Assembly: GCA_963931805.1 (NCBI GenBank)
Contig: OZ007496.1
Location: 117,998,839-118,062,838 of the forward strand
DNA from: Microdon myrmicae
Lineage: Eukaryota; Arthropoda; Insecta; Diptera; Syrphidae
Direction: 5' to 3'
Length of the DNA: 64,000 nt
Positions 1 through 9,640 of the stretch are shown here, piece after piece. Made by a program: the position numbers and the translations under genes. The first letter of the stretch is position 1. Each line of letters starts with the position of its first letter. The notes below the pieces were generated by a model. The model saw nothing but the letters and a program-made list of their open reading frames with translations, ran no database searches and had not been told where the DNA came from.

Positions 1-1850
1 ATCTCCTTGACTGCTGTTGGTTCCAGTTGACTTGACGGTCTCCTGTTGTAGATCCTTAACATCTCGTCCGCAAGGATATCGATCGGAACCATTTCGGCTA
101 CGATAAAAGCAGCTTCATCCGAGATGGTTCGGAAACCGATGATGGTTCTTAAGGCACAGAGTCTATACACTGAGGTCAGCTTTCTCCTCGCTTCCTTCGT
201 CGTCAGAATACTGGCCCAAACAGGGGCGGCGTATAGTAGGACCGAGGTCACTACTCTAGACATCAAGATTCTTCGTGGATATCCAGGTCCTCCGATGTTT
301 GGTAGTATTCGAGCAAGTGCTGCTTGCGGCATTGACGCTTTTTTGCTAGACTACTTGACATGTTCTTTGAATTGTAGCCTGTTGTCGATCATAACTCTTA
401 GATATTTTATTGCGTCTTTCGATCTAATAATTTGATCTCCGACCCTTATATTCATATATTCCACCTTTTTTCGGCTAGTTATTAAAACCGCCTCTGTTTT
501 GTGGTCTGCTAGCTCGAGACCAGCGGATACCAGCCATTCTTTGACTTTCACCACTGCCTCGTTAATAGCTGCCTCTATCTCATGAGTATGTTTTGCCACT
601 GTCACAAGGGCAATGTAGTCCACAAAACCTATCAACTGGACGTGCTGTGGCAACACTAATCGCAAAATGCCATCGTACATGATGTTCCATAAGAGGGGTC
701 TCAGAACTGATCCTTGTGGAACTCCTGCTGAGACGTTGTGGTATTTTACACCATCGCCTGTTGCATACCTCAGCTTCCTGTTAGTGAAGTAGCTGGGAAT
801 TATTCTCTGGAGGTAGTGTGGGGTGCCCATTCTGTGAAGCGCTCTATTTATGACTGGCCATTTTGCCGAGTTAAAGGCATTCCTTATGTCCAGTGTTACA
901 ACTGCATAGTATTCCTTTGTGCCCCAGCGCCACCTCTCTCCACTTATTGCTGCCGTCGCAATGTCAACTACTCTCTTTGTGGCGTCGACGGTGGAGCGCG
1001 ATTTTCTAAACCCGTATTGTTGGTTCGATAGGGCTGCTTTTTCTTTTGCTACGGTTAGCAGTCTTTCGTATATCACTCTTTCCAATATCTTTCCCATAGT
1101 GTCTAGAAGGCATATTGGGCGATATGATGAGGGCTCTTCATGTGGTTTTTTATTTTTTGGTAGGAGCACCCAGTGTTGCAGTTTCCAAGTTACTGGAAAG
1201 ACACCTTCCTTTAGACACGTTTGCAGGGTGGTTATAAACATATCCGGTCGACTTACAGCTTCCGCTTTCACCACCTTGTTTGGAATTCCGTCAGAACCCG
1301 GCGCTTTGCCGTCCTGTGTCCTCCTGCATGCTGACTGTAGCTCGTCTGCCGTGACTCTAGGGATGTCCTCCATCACTGTCGCGCTTATTGAGTCGTAGTG
1401 TGGGGATGTGCCTTGTGGGAACAGTTGTTTTACTATTGATCTCAGCATTTTTGGAAATGATATCTGCGGGGACCTGGAACCCTTCAGCTTACTCATTACC
1501 ATCTTGTACGCCGTACCGCATGGATTTATATCGGCTACTTCGCATAGGCTTTTGAAGGACGTCGTTTTGCTGTCCTTGATTGCCTTTTGTAGATTGCGCC
1601 GTGCTGACCGGAACTCGTCCAAGTGCTCTTGGAAGTTGGCTTTCCTCCTAGCCAGCTGCACTTTGCGTCGGGCTTGTAGACAGCGAGTCCTGAGTGCATT
1701 TATTTCCTCATTCCACCAATAACAAGGTGTAATAAATTCTCCGTTAGATCACCTGGGCATAGCTGCATCGCATGCTGTTGTGACAGCACGGATGAGTTGG
1801 TGTGACTGGCCTTCGGCTGTTTCAGCATTGGTAACATCGTTGGTACTCAA
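1..1850 (-). pseudogene. R1-like non-LTR retrotransposon, ORF2 reverse transcriptase (partial)
   Basis: On the minus strand the reading frame runs from the N-terminal linker (YWWNEEINALRTR near 1690-1725) through the RT domain (QYGFRKSRSTVDA, LDIRNAFNSAKW, AGVPQGSVL) to the C-terminal region (RVVTSVLLYAAPVWA near 200-260) and leaves the window at position 1. It would copy LINE RNA by target-primed reverse transcription. In-frame stops lie at 351-353 and near 1750. The catalytic F-A-D-D box reads FVDY at 615-626, so an active-site aspartate is lost. No endonuclease part is present: homology fades near 1850. The R1-clade assignment rests on motif style, not on a search. Confidence 0.85.
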
Positions 1851-1866
1851 TATTAATACAAAGGAG

Positions 1867-2131
1867 TTGTAGGCGATGCATCACGAATTCCCAGGAAAGG
1901 CAAGGCAAGCGCTAACATACCATTTCCAGGGAAACGACGATCAGCGGCGCACCAATTGCAGAAAGCCACTAAGAAAAGCAGATCCCAGGAAACGAGCGAA
2001 GGAGGGGGCGACTGCGGGCGTATATAAGGCGCGCACATTCGATGAAGCAGCAGGAGTCGTCGAAGGAACTCCTACGGAATCAGTCTTGTTCAAGACTAAG
2101 AATAAAGAACTAACAGAGGTCATAATACATA
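1867..2131 (+). repeat. Possible solo LTR
   Basis: This segment starts TGTAGG and ends ATACA. It has a TATA-like box (TATATAAGG, near 2021) and an AATAAA signal about 80 bp later (near 2101), the promoter and poly(A) order expected in an LTR. No target duplication is visible and no second copy lies in the window. It begins where the R1-like LINE homology stops. This is an inference from layout only. Confidence 0.3.
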
Positions 2132-2721
2132 AATACGCTAGTCCAAATAGCATTTTCTAAAATTATAAAGGCTCTTCTTAAAACGACCCTAATCCCCATA
2201 TCCATAATATCTTAAATTCAAATGGACGAGATGATGGGATTGTGACTATATAAAAACGTCCCTCAATCGTATTATGTAAAATACCTACTAGGTTCCAAAA
2301 GAAGCAAGTAAGTTAACACTCTTCAAACCAATACAGAGTTTTCATCTTGATTTCCATGTATTTGGAGACGGAATAGTATTTCCTTTAACTGCGAATGAAA
2401 TTCAATAGAGAAAAGCTTATGTAATTTTTTCATCTCGCTTAAAACTTAAAACTATACGATTTCACACACAAAATGATATTAGCAATATTGTAAGATTATT
2501 TATACAACATTATATATACATTATATATTCATTATATATACCACACAAATTTTGTACTACAGTTGGTCACGCTTGAAACTCGAATTAGTTTTCCTTCTAT
2601 GCTTCATTTGCTTTCGCCCGTTAACTCCTTCCATTCCCCAGTTTCATTCAATAGCAAATAGAACACATCCGGTTAAATGTATTCGAAAGATATTCCACCC
2701 TCTTTGCAAAGTAAAAGGCGT
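2132..2721. other. AT-rich spacer without a gene
   Basis: The stretch is AT-rich with short TATA repeats near 2500-2540. I see no coding frame, RNA gene or recognisable repeat. Confidence 0.6.
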
Positions 2722-2984
2722 TGTAGCGATTCTAACAGATACACACAATTCACAAGCAAGCAAAAATAGTGAAGAACACCGAACGAAAAAAATCGAATAA
2801 GAAAAATACATCAGAACCGTATACCAAGCGATAAAATAAAAATTATTCACACCAGTGGAATATACCTGAGTTTGGAAATAAAATTCTAAACACGGTTAGT
2901 AGTCTGATGCTTCACTGCTTCGCTTTTCAATCGTTTCATCGTGTGTTCAATTCACCTTCTTCACTATCCTTGCTTAACGCTATA
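2722..2984 (+). repeat. 5' LTR of TRIM copy 1
   Basis: This 263-bp repeat shares its first ~180 bp almost exactly with 3163-3345. It has an AATAAAATT signal near 2877 and ends CTATA just before the primer-binding site. Confidence 0.8.
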
Positions 2985-2986
2985 AT

Positions 2987-3014
2987 TGGTGACCCCGACG
3001 TGATCTGAACACGC
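2987..3014 (+). promoter_or_regulatory. Primer-binding site, tRNA-Trp type
   Basis: It begins TGGTGACCCCGACGTGAT two bases after the LTR end. Over 28 bases it differs at one position from the complement of the conserved eukaryotic tRNA-Trp 3' end, which is also the primer of avian sarcoma-leukosis retroviruses and of CsRn1/Kabuki-type Ty3/gypsy elements. The tRNA comparison is from memory. Confidence 0.75.
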
Positions 3015-3162
3015 AGCATCCACTTCCCATAGTAAAGCAGAACTTCACACACGGTCACGACTTCCGCATAGAGCCCAGCCTCCGACGTTTTCTCGTTTCT
3101 CTCTCGTTCGTCCGTCGTCCGCATACGAATCTGATCGTAACGAAGTTACTGCGGCGGGAGTG

Positions 3163-3445
3163 TGTAGCGATTCTAACAGATACACACAATTCACAAGCAA
3201 GCAAAAATAGTGAAGAACACCGAACGAAAAAAATCGAATAAGAAAAATACATCAGAACCGTATACCAAGCGATAAAATAAAAATTATTCACACCAGTGGA
3301 ATATACCTGAGTTTGGAAATAAAATTCTAAACTCGGTCAGTAGCCTGGTGTGTAACGCTTAAGGTAAAATTTTTTTCGTGATTCGAGCTGTCATAGCGTC
3401 AGTTCGAATCACACGATTTTCTTCACTATTATTTCAAACGCTATA
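3163..3445 (+). repeat. 3' LTR of TRIM copy 1
   Basis: This 283-bp repeat matches the left LTR but carries a different tail between about 3350 and 3430. The tail includes an inverted repeat, GTGATTCGA...TCGAATCAC, near 3378-3412. Confidence 0.8.
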
Positions 3446-3449
3446 GCGT

Positions 3450-4085
3450 CACTTTCTTCTGATGAGTACAGGCTTTCAATATGTTTAGGGTTGACTGAAT
3501 TTGTTCGACCGTCATCAGGTCTACCATATGACAGTTTGCAATGGGCCTTCTAAATCATTCTCTTCACTCTCAAACGTGAATCGTTTATCTCACGTTTCAC
3601 CGATAAATCACGAAATGTAACGCACCAAATCAAATTCCTCTTTTTGTCCTCCTAAGATTAAATTTTGAAGTAGTTTAAACCGCAACAGATGTTGTTGTGT
3701 TGCTGTGTTACAGATTTGGGTTTTCGGTCAATTTCAGGTTTTATGTTTAGTGACTGAGTTGATGGTAATAAGAAATTCTGATGGCAAAGTTAGCAAATGA
3801 GTTTGTGGACTAGTTTTACTAATACAAGTACGGCTGCAAAGGCTCTAGAGTGTACCTTACTGGGCGGTTAACACGAGATTGTTCATGTTATCGTCGCCAA
3901 ACTTGGAATGTTCACAGCAAAATTTTTCCTCCTAAAGGTGCACATCACAAGGTGGCGCTAATGGTACGCATTCGCCTACAAAGACAATAATATCGGTCTT
4001 TATTGAACAACCCTCATACTATATTACCTCCATTTACAAATAGGTCAATAGCAATAATAACTTTATTGAAAATTAATATAAACCG
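3450..4085. other. Spacer without a gene
   Basis: No coding frame or recognisable element is seen. The right part (about 4000-4085) may be 3' untranslated tail of the RTE-like LINE that follows on the minus strand. Confidence 0.5.
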
Positions 4086-4099
4086 TTATATACTACTAT

Positions 4100-6900
4100 T
4101 TATTGGTCTGTAAGAACCCGAAAGTTCATGATCTCACCGACTCGACTCCGCCATTGTTCCCTGTCCCGTGCAGTCTCCTTCCACGTTCGACCATCTGATC
4201 CTATCTCCTCGAGGTCCACCCTAACATTATCCTCCCATCTCCGTCGCCGCCCTGTCGGTCTCTTTCCCGTTGGTTTACCGTCAAGAATTCTATGCACGGT
4301 TCTATCGTTGCCCATTCTCGCCACGTGTCCGGCCCATCTTAATCTTCGCGACCTGATTACTCTCACTATTGTAGGTTTGTGGTATAGCTCTTCCAATTCG
4401 TGGTTGTGGAGTTTCCTCCATTGCCCTTACTCCTCGTCATATTTGCCTCCAAAGATACCCCTTACAACTTTATTCTCGAATACGCGGAATTTATTTTCTT
4501 CCCGTTTTGTGAGAGCCCATGTTTCACATCCGTATAGATCAATCGGCATGATTATGGTTCTATAGACACGGAGCTTTATATTGCGTGAGAGCAGTTTGAA
4601 TTTCAGCAGTTTACTGACTCGGTGCCAACTAGTGGCGTCGTAATGCAGTCTTCTGTACATTTCCTTCGACATTTCGTTACTGGCCGTCAGTATTGTTCCC
4701 AGAGATTTAAGTTCTTTGATTTTTTCAAATATCTTGCCCCTGACGTTTTAGTGTGTTCCCTAAGGTCCACCTGTTTTCGCCGTAATCCTATATTCAGTTT
4801 TATATTCATTTATTTCTAGGCCGACCTCTTCTGACGTTTGCATGATGAGTTCACTGTTTTTAGTGACAGTTTCTAGATTATCGTCCAGAACGGTGATGTC
4901 ATCCGCATATGCGAGCACTTGTGTGACCCCGTTCAGGGATGATCCGGCCATGTTGTCGTCTTGCACCTTTGTGATGACATACTTGAGCACAAGGTTAAAA
5001 AGATATGGTGAGAGGCTATCCCCCTGTTTTAGTCCGTCGCGGATTTCAAATGGTTCTGAAAGGTGGTTTTCTATTCCAACTCGCTCTTTGTTTTCGATCA
5101 TGCAGATTTCAATGAGGGCGGGATATGTTTTCGGGATTCCCAACTCAACTACAATATGGTAGAGTATTTGCCCTGCGACTGAGTCGTAGGCTTTTTTGAA
5201 GTCAACGAGCAGTTGGTGAACCGTCTCTCCGCATTCCCACTTCTTTTCCAGAAGTTGCCTTACTGTAAACATTTTGGTCGATTGTTGACCGGTTCCTATG
5301 GAACCCGCATTGGTAGTATCCCAATATTTCTTCTGCGTACGGTGTGATTCTCGCCAGCATGACATTTGTTAATATTTTGTATGTGGTTGGGAGCAATGTA
5401 ATTTTCGCAGTCAGATCTGTTGCCTTTTTTGAAAATGGGAATGACTATTGAGTTTTTCCATTCTTCCGGAATGACTTCCTTATCCCACATTGTTTTAATC
5501 AGTTGGTGAATCTTTCGAGCGGTTGCCTCTCCTCCACGCTTCACAAGCTCGGTCGGTATGCAATCGACTCCGTGAGCCTTGTTGTTTTTCAATCGGTTTA
5601 TTACGTCTACAACTTCGTCGAAAGAGGGCTCTGGGATCTGAGGCTCGCCTGTATGTACGTCTGGTGGATTTATTTATGTTTGATGGCTGCGCACATTGAG
5701 CAGGTTTTCAAAGTACTGCTTCCATCTTGTCACGATATTGTTTGTATCTGTGACCAGACAGCCGTTTTTGTCTCGGATTATTTAGGCTCTCCCTCGGTGG
5801 CCATTTCTAATTGAATTTACGCCGGCATATATACCTCTGATATTCTTTGGTCTGGCATTTTCTAAGATTTTTTCGATCCTAAACTTCTCCCATTCACGGT
5901 GTTTGCGTTTGAAAAGTCTCGTTGTCTCTTTCCGGATTATCACGTATCTTTCTGCGTTGGCTTCATCGTATCACTCTGAGGCGTTTACGTTGTTCAATCT
6001 TCGCCCTGCACTCATCTTCAAACCAAGGTTTGGATTTAATTGTTTTCTTAAATCGTAATACCTATTGGGCTGTTTGTTTGATTGTGTCTCTGATCGATGC
6101 CCATTTAGCGCCCAGATTATTGGTTTCCTTTCCTCACTACTCCCATTCTCTAGGATGCTAAATCTATGTTATTCGTTAGTACGTCTTGATATTCAGCCCG
6201 TTTGCGTAGGTCTTTTTGTTTATCAATGTCGAACTTTTTGCTCGTTTCCCGTGATTGCCCATGTGAGTTTGCTGCGAACCGACTCCTGATTTTGCCTCAC
6301 TAAAAGATGATCGGAGTCGTAATCTGCTCCTCTATGTGTTCTTACGTCAAGGATATTCGAGTGGTGTCTTTTGTCTATGAGGAAGTGGTCTATTTGGTTA
6401 CGCGTTACGCCGTCGGGTGATATCCATGTGGCTTTATGGATTTGCTTGTGTTTGAACATCGTGCTTTTCACTACCAGATCTTTTGACGCTGCGAACGTGA
6501 TTATTCGAATTCCATTACCATTTGAAACGTCGTGTAGGCTCTCTTTACCTATAATTGGTTGGAAGATGTCTTCGTTTCAAATTTTTGCATTGAGGTCCCC
6601 GAGGAGGATTTCAACATCGAATGATGAGATCCCATCGAATACTTCCTCTAGGGACTCGCGGAATGTGTCCTTCGTTTCTTCGTCCGCAGATTCTGTTGGG
6701 GCGTATACGTTTATAAATACATAATTGTACCATGGTCCCTGTATTTTTAGCACCGACATTCGGTCATTTATAAATTGAACATCTTTTACATGGGGCATAA
6801 TCTTCTGCCTTATGATGAAGCCAGTCCCGAGGTTGTGTGTATCGGCACCTCCACACGCCAGTGCAAACCAGTTGGTTTCAGTTATGTAGTAATTAATTTT
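4100..6900 (-). pseudogene. RTE-like LINE endonuclease (C-terminal part) and reverse transcriptase
   Basis: Recognisable blocks in order: endonuclease (INVYAPTESADEETKD, LLGDLNAKI near 6580-6700; DYDSDHLLV near 6310); RT (GVDCIPTELVKRGGE near 5540; YYQCGFHRNRSTIDQ near 5290; LLVDFKKAYDSVAGQ; GLKQGDSLSPYLFNL; AYADDITVL near 4900); and the C-terminal block RSRRLRWAGHVARMGNDRT near 4330. The AYADD box is intact, but the blocks lie in several frames separated by stops and shifts, so no protein is made. The clade call rests on motif style. Confidence 0.85.
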
Positions 6901-7002
6901 ACAATACAATTGACATATATTATTGACTATAATAATATGTAAGAAAACTAGAAGGTATTCAGTGTTTTTATACGATAGGTGTATCGGTACCTCCGCGGGG
7001 GA

Positions 7003-8035
7003 TCTACGTAGGTGCCAGCACCGACGCGGTTTCACTGCGCCCCCAACACGTCACTGGAAGGATACAACCAAAATTTTCACCAACGGGGAAGAGGAAAAGG
7101 AAATAAAACGCACTGACTTGTAATTCAATTTTTATTTCTTTGTCGATGATTTTCGGTCTTAATTCACAACTAGTACTTAATGCCACCAGAACTTTCAAAT
7201 TAGTCAGATTCAATTAGGCACACTAATTCATGAAACGTAAAGGTTAGTCGAGAGCCAAGACAATGCACCGCTTCATAATAAGTAACAATTGGTAGGAGAT
7301 CGATTCAGCACGGATTATTTTCTCTTGGGTTGCGTGTTTTATATTCCGATTGTTTTATATATTCACCAACGACTATTTTGCAGATTGAATTCGATTTCTG
7401 CGATTGGATCTCGACTGGCTCGGTGTGTGTGGTTTGGTGGTTGAACAACGACTGACCAGGAATGAAAATAATTTCTTCGTTGCGTCGTGGCGGTGCGTCA
7501 TAGCAAAGTTAGGCTCGCTGCCAATTACAAAGAATTCTGGAAGAGTAGCTATGCTCGCATAAGAACTCAGTTCCAGCGAATTCTGGCCGTACAGGCTGGG
7601 TTGACTTCGTTGGTTGGGTGTACCGAGAAATTGGCTTTGGGGACGCGAGCGAATATGGACATGCATTTTCGGAGGAAATTGGAATGGCTTGGGTGCAAGC
7701 AAGGGCTATCGTTTAGATAGAATATTAACCGAACTTATTTCGGGGAAATGTATGCCGCTTGGTTGGCTGTTAATGTTCCGTTGAGGATTTGGATATGCGT
7801 TTTGTTAAGGCATATGAGTTTCGGGGAAATTAAGATTGCTTGGTCGCAAGGAGGAAATATAGAGAATTGACCGAAGCAATTTTCGGAAAATGCGCGGAGG
7901 GTTAGAATATATTCTGTTGGTTTGGAAAATATTTTATTGCAGATTGGGAGATGTATGCTATTGTGGGGATGGTTTTGCATGTTTGCAGGTTAGGGTTGTG
8001 GGTTGGTTCTCCGTGTGATGTAGAGAACCCCCACA
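7003..8035 (-). repeat. Solo LTR (TGTGGGGG family) inside the RTE-like LINE
   Basis: On the minus strand the segment starts TGTGGGGGTTCTC at 8035 with a 39-base terminal hairpin shared with LTRs at 33795 (minus) and 58654 (plus). It runs through an AATAAAAATTG signal (near 7120) to a U5-like end near 7003 that resembles the end of the LTR at 42744-44506. The endonuclease frame stops just outside 8035 and resumes near 6900, so it is an insertion. I could not find a target duplication, and the left boundary is uncertain by about 100 bp. Confidence 0.6.
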
Positions 8036-8059
8036 ACTCCACATACCAGTTTCGACTAC

Positions 8060-8347
8060 TTAATGTGGGAGTCGAGCTTCCTGAAGCATGGTGATGTCCA
8101 TTTTATATTGTTTCGCATTTTCTACGACCGTCTGTATCGCGCTTGGTTTATATAACATTCGAACACTCCACGTCCCGACGCGTATATCCCGTTTTTTTTT
8201 TCGTTTTTCCCTACGTCTTCTTTTTGGCGCGTCGGTGTTTTCTTGATGATTTGTTCCCTTATGGTAGTGTCGGCTCATCACACCTACGCCTACCGGGTTT
8301 TTCGTGGGATTGTTTTTTGTATATGGATTATTCATTTTTGTTCCCAC
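8060..8347 (-). pseudogene. RTE-like LINE endonuclease N-terminus
   Basis: A 95-residue frame beginning at ATG 8345-8347 has a basic leader (RRRREKRKKKRD) and then the start of an APE-type endonuclease: VGTWSVRMLYKP, VVENAKQYKMDI, LQEARLP. The catalytic glutamate of the LQE motif is present. The frame ends at a stop beside the solo LTR insertion; the continuation begins near 6900. Confidence 0.8.
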
Positions 8348-8640
8348 AAGTCTTGGGGTTTCAAACAGTCCGCCACATCAGAGCCCCTCTTTGATATGGT
8401 AAGGTCTGCTTACTGCTCTGATTCGACCCGTAGTCAGAGAGGCGCCGTTATAATACAGCCGGTATACCCCTGGCTGCAAACCATCCAATGGGCACGGTGA
8501 CGCGTAACACCCTGGATTAGGGGTGGTAGATATTTGTGTTTCTCTTCGCTAGGCTGTCTGACGTGGGTGGCCCTACTGGAAGCATATGCTTCCGTCAGCA
8601 TACCCTGAGTGATTCACTGTAGTTTAAGCCCCTTACCACG
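8348..8640 (-). other. Leader region of the RTE-like LINE
   Basis: This non-coding stretch lies directly upstream of the endonuclease start on the minus strand and is richer in GC than its surroundings. It is assigned by position; no promoter motif is recognised. Confidence 0.45.
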
Positions 8641-8879
8641 TGAAGGTTTCTACAAAGCGGGGGAAACCATTATATATATATGTTCCTAAATTTGGCTGTA
8701 ACGTTCAGCCATTCTGCTGTTTTTTTTTACTGTGTATATCTACCCATTCTATAAAAAATGTTCTTCGGACGACTAAAAACTCTTCGCTGCGTCTGAAAAC
8801 CATTAAAAGTATTAGGAAAGAGAGTTTTACCATGAACTTATTATTAGAAAATAAGGACGATTTTCATTTATTTTCTCAT

Positions 8880-9071
8880 TTAGCTGCCTAATAATGTCGC
8901 ATAATACTGTCCAGTTTTCGTCGGACTCTTTTCCAAATAGTCAATGAAGATAATACCACGTGCATCCCAAAACACAGTAGCCATAATCTTTCCAGCTGAT
9001 TTCACCTTCTTTGCCTTCTTTGGAGCCCGTTCACCTTTAACAATCCGCTGTTTTGACAGCTCTTTCGGCAC
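8880..9071 (-). pseudogene. mariner transposase fragment
   Basis: A 63-residue frame carries the mariner catalytic-core motifs ERAPKKAKKVKSAGK, MATVFWDARGIIFIDYL and GQYYATLL. The first two match the block around the second catalytic aspartate (FWD) of mariner/SETMAR-type transposases. It stops soon after and neither end of the gene is present. Another mariner scrap, from the protein C-terminus, lies at 53902-54093; the two need not come from one copy. Confidence 0.85.
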
Positions 9072-9077
9072 CGTAGT

Positions 9078-9640
9078 GTAGTGGTTTTGTGGTCGTCCTG
9101 CGAACCATACAAACCACTGTGGAAAAATACTTTTCGCCTAGCCAAAAGTATACTTACTTACCGTGCCTTAAACCCTACGTGCCCACAGACGCATGGGCCC
9201 AAAATTTACCTTTCCGCCTAGCTAAAGGGGGCATGCATACAGGCGTCCTCAACCCCACGTATCCACAGACACGTGGGCCCAATTTCTCGACCGATTCCTC
9301 ATACCTACACGGGTATCGAAGGACACTATCAGTCGAGTTCCAACCGCCACCAGGACCACACCGTCGCCTGCAAGCATCTTGTTTAGAGAGTCACCCGCGA
9401 ACTCTCTTACAGAGAACACCAGTTTAACAGTGCGCCAGTTAAAAAGTGAAGTGACTACATATTTAAAAAGTAAAAGTATTTCAAAAGCAATTTTTGACAA
9501 CAAATACAATTCCTAAGAATTCACAAACAAAAGACAACAAGGACACATCAGTAAACTAAATATTAATGTAACAAGCGCGACAAACAATAAATATAGTTTG
9601 TAGTTTAGTGAGAGCAGAACCCTCGTTTATTACACTTAAT
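9078..9640 (+). repeat. LTR-like segment
   Basis: It starts TGTAGTGG and has a signal-like AATAAATATAG near 9586. It carries two hairpins with a CCACAGA loop (9174-9197, 9255-9276) also found at 36050 in another LTR, and an ACTTACTTACC motif shared with that LTR. No ORF is credible. The ends and orientation are inferred. Confidence 0.4.

Larger units (their letters stand above)
2722..3445 (+). mobile_element. Miniature LTR retrotransposon (TRIM-like), copy 1
   Basis: Two direct repeats (2722-2984 and 3163-3445), both starting TGTAGCGATTC and ending CTATA, enclose only 178 bp. That interior holds a primer-binding site right after the left LTR and a purine-rich tract (GCGGCGGGAG) right before the right LTR, so both ends of an LTR-element interior are present without coding DNA. 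GCGT flanks both sides (2718-2721 and 3446-3449) as a 4-bp target duplication. The element could move only with proteins supplied in trans. A second copy of the family is on the minus strand at 18912-26106. Confidence 0.8.
4086..8640 (-). mobile_element. RTE-like LINE, degraded and interrupted
   Basis: The minus strand carries, 5' to 3', an untranslated leader (8348-8640), the endonuclease N-terminus (8060-8347), a solo LTR insertion, the rest of the endonuclease (6223-6900), the linker, RT (4760-5592) and the C-terminal domain (4100-4672). The order matches an APE-endonuclease LINE of RTE type, the family annotated in databases as craniofacial-development-protein-2-like. A homologous scrap lies at 27280-27960. 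Confidence 0.8.
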
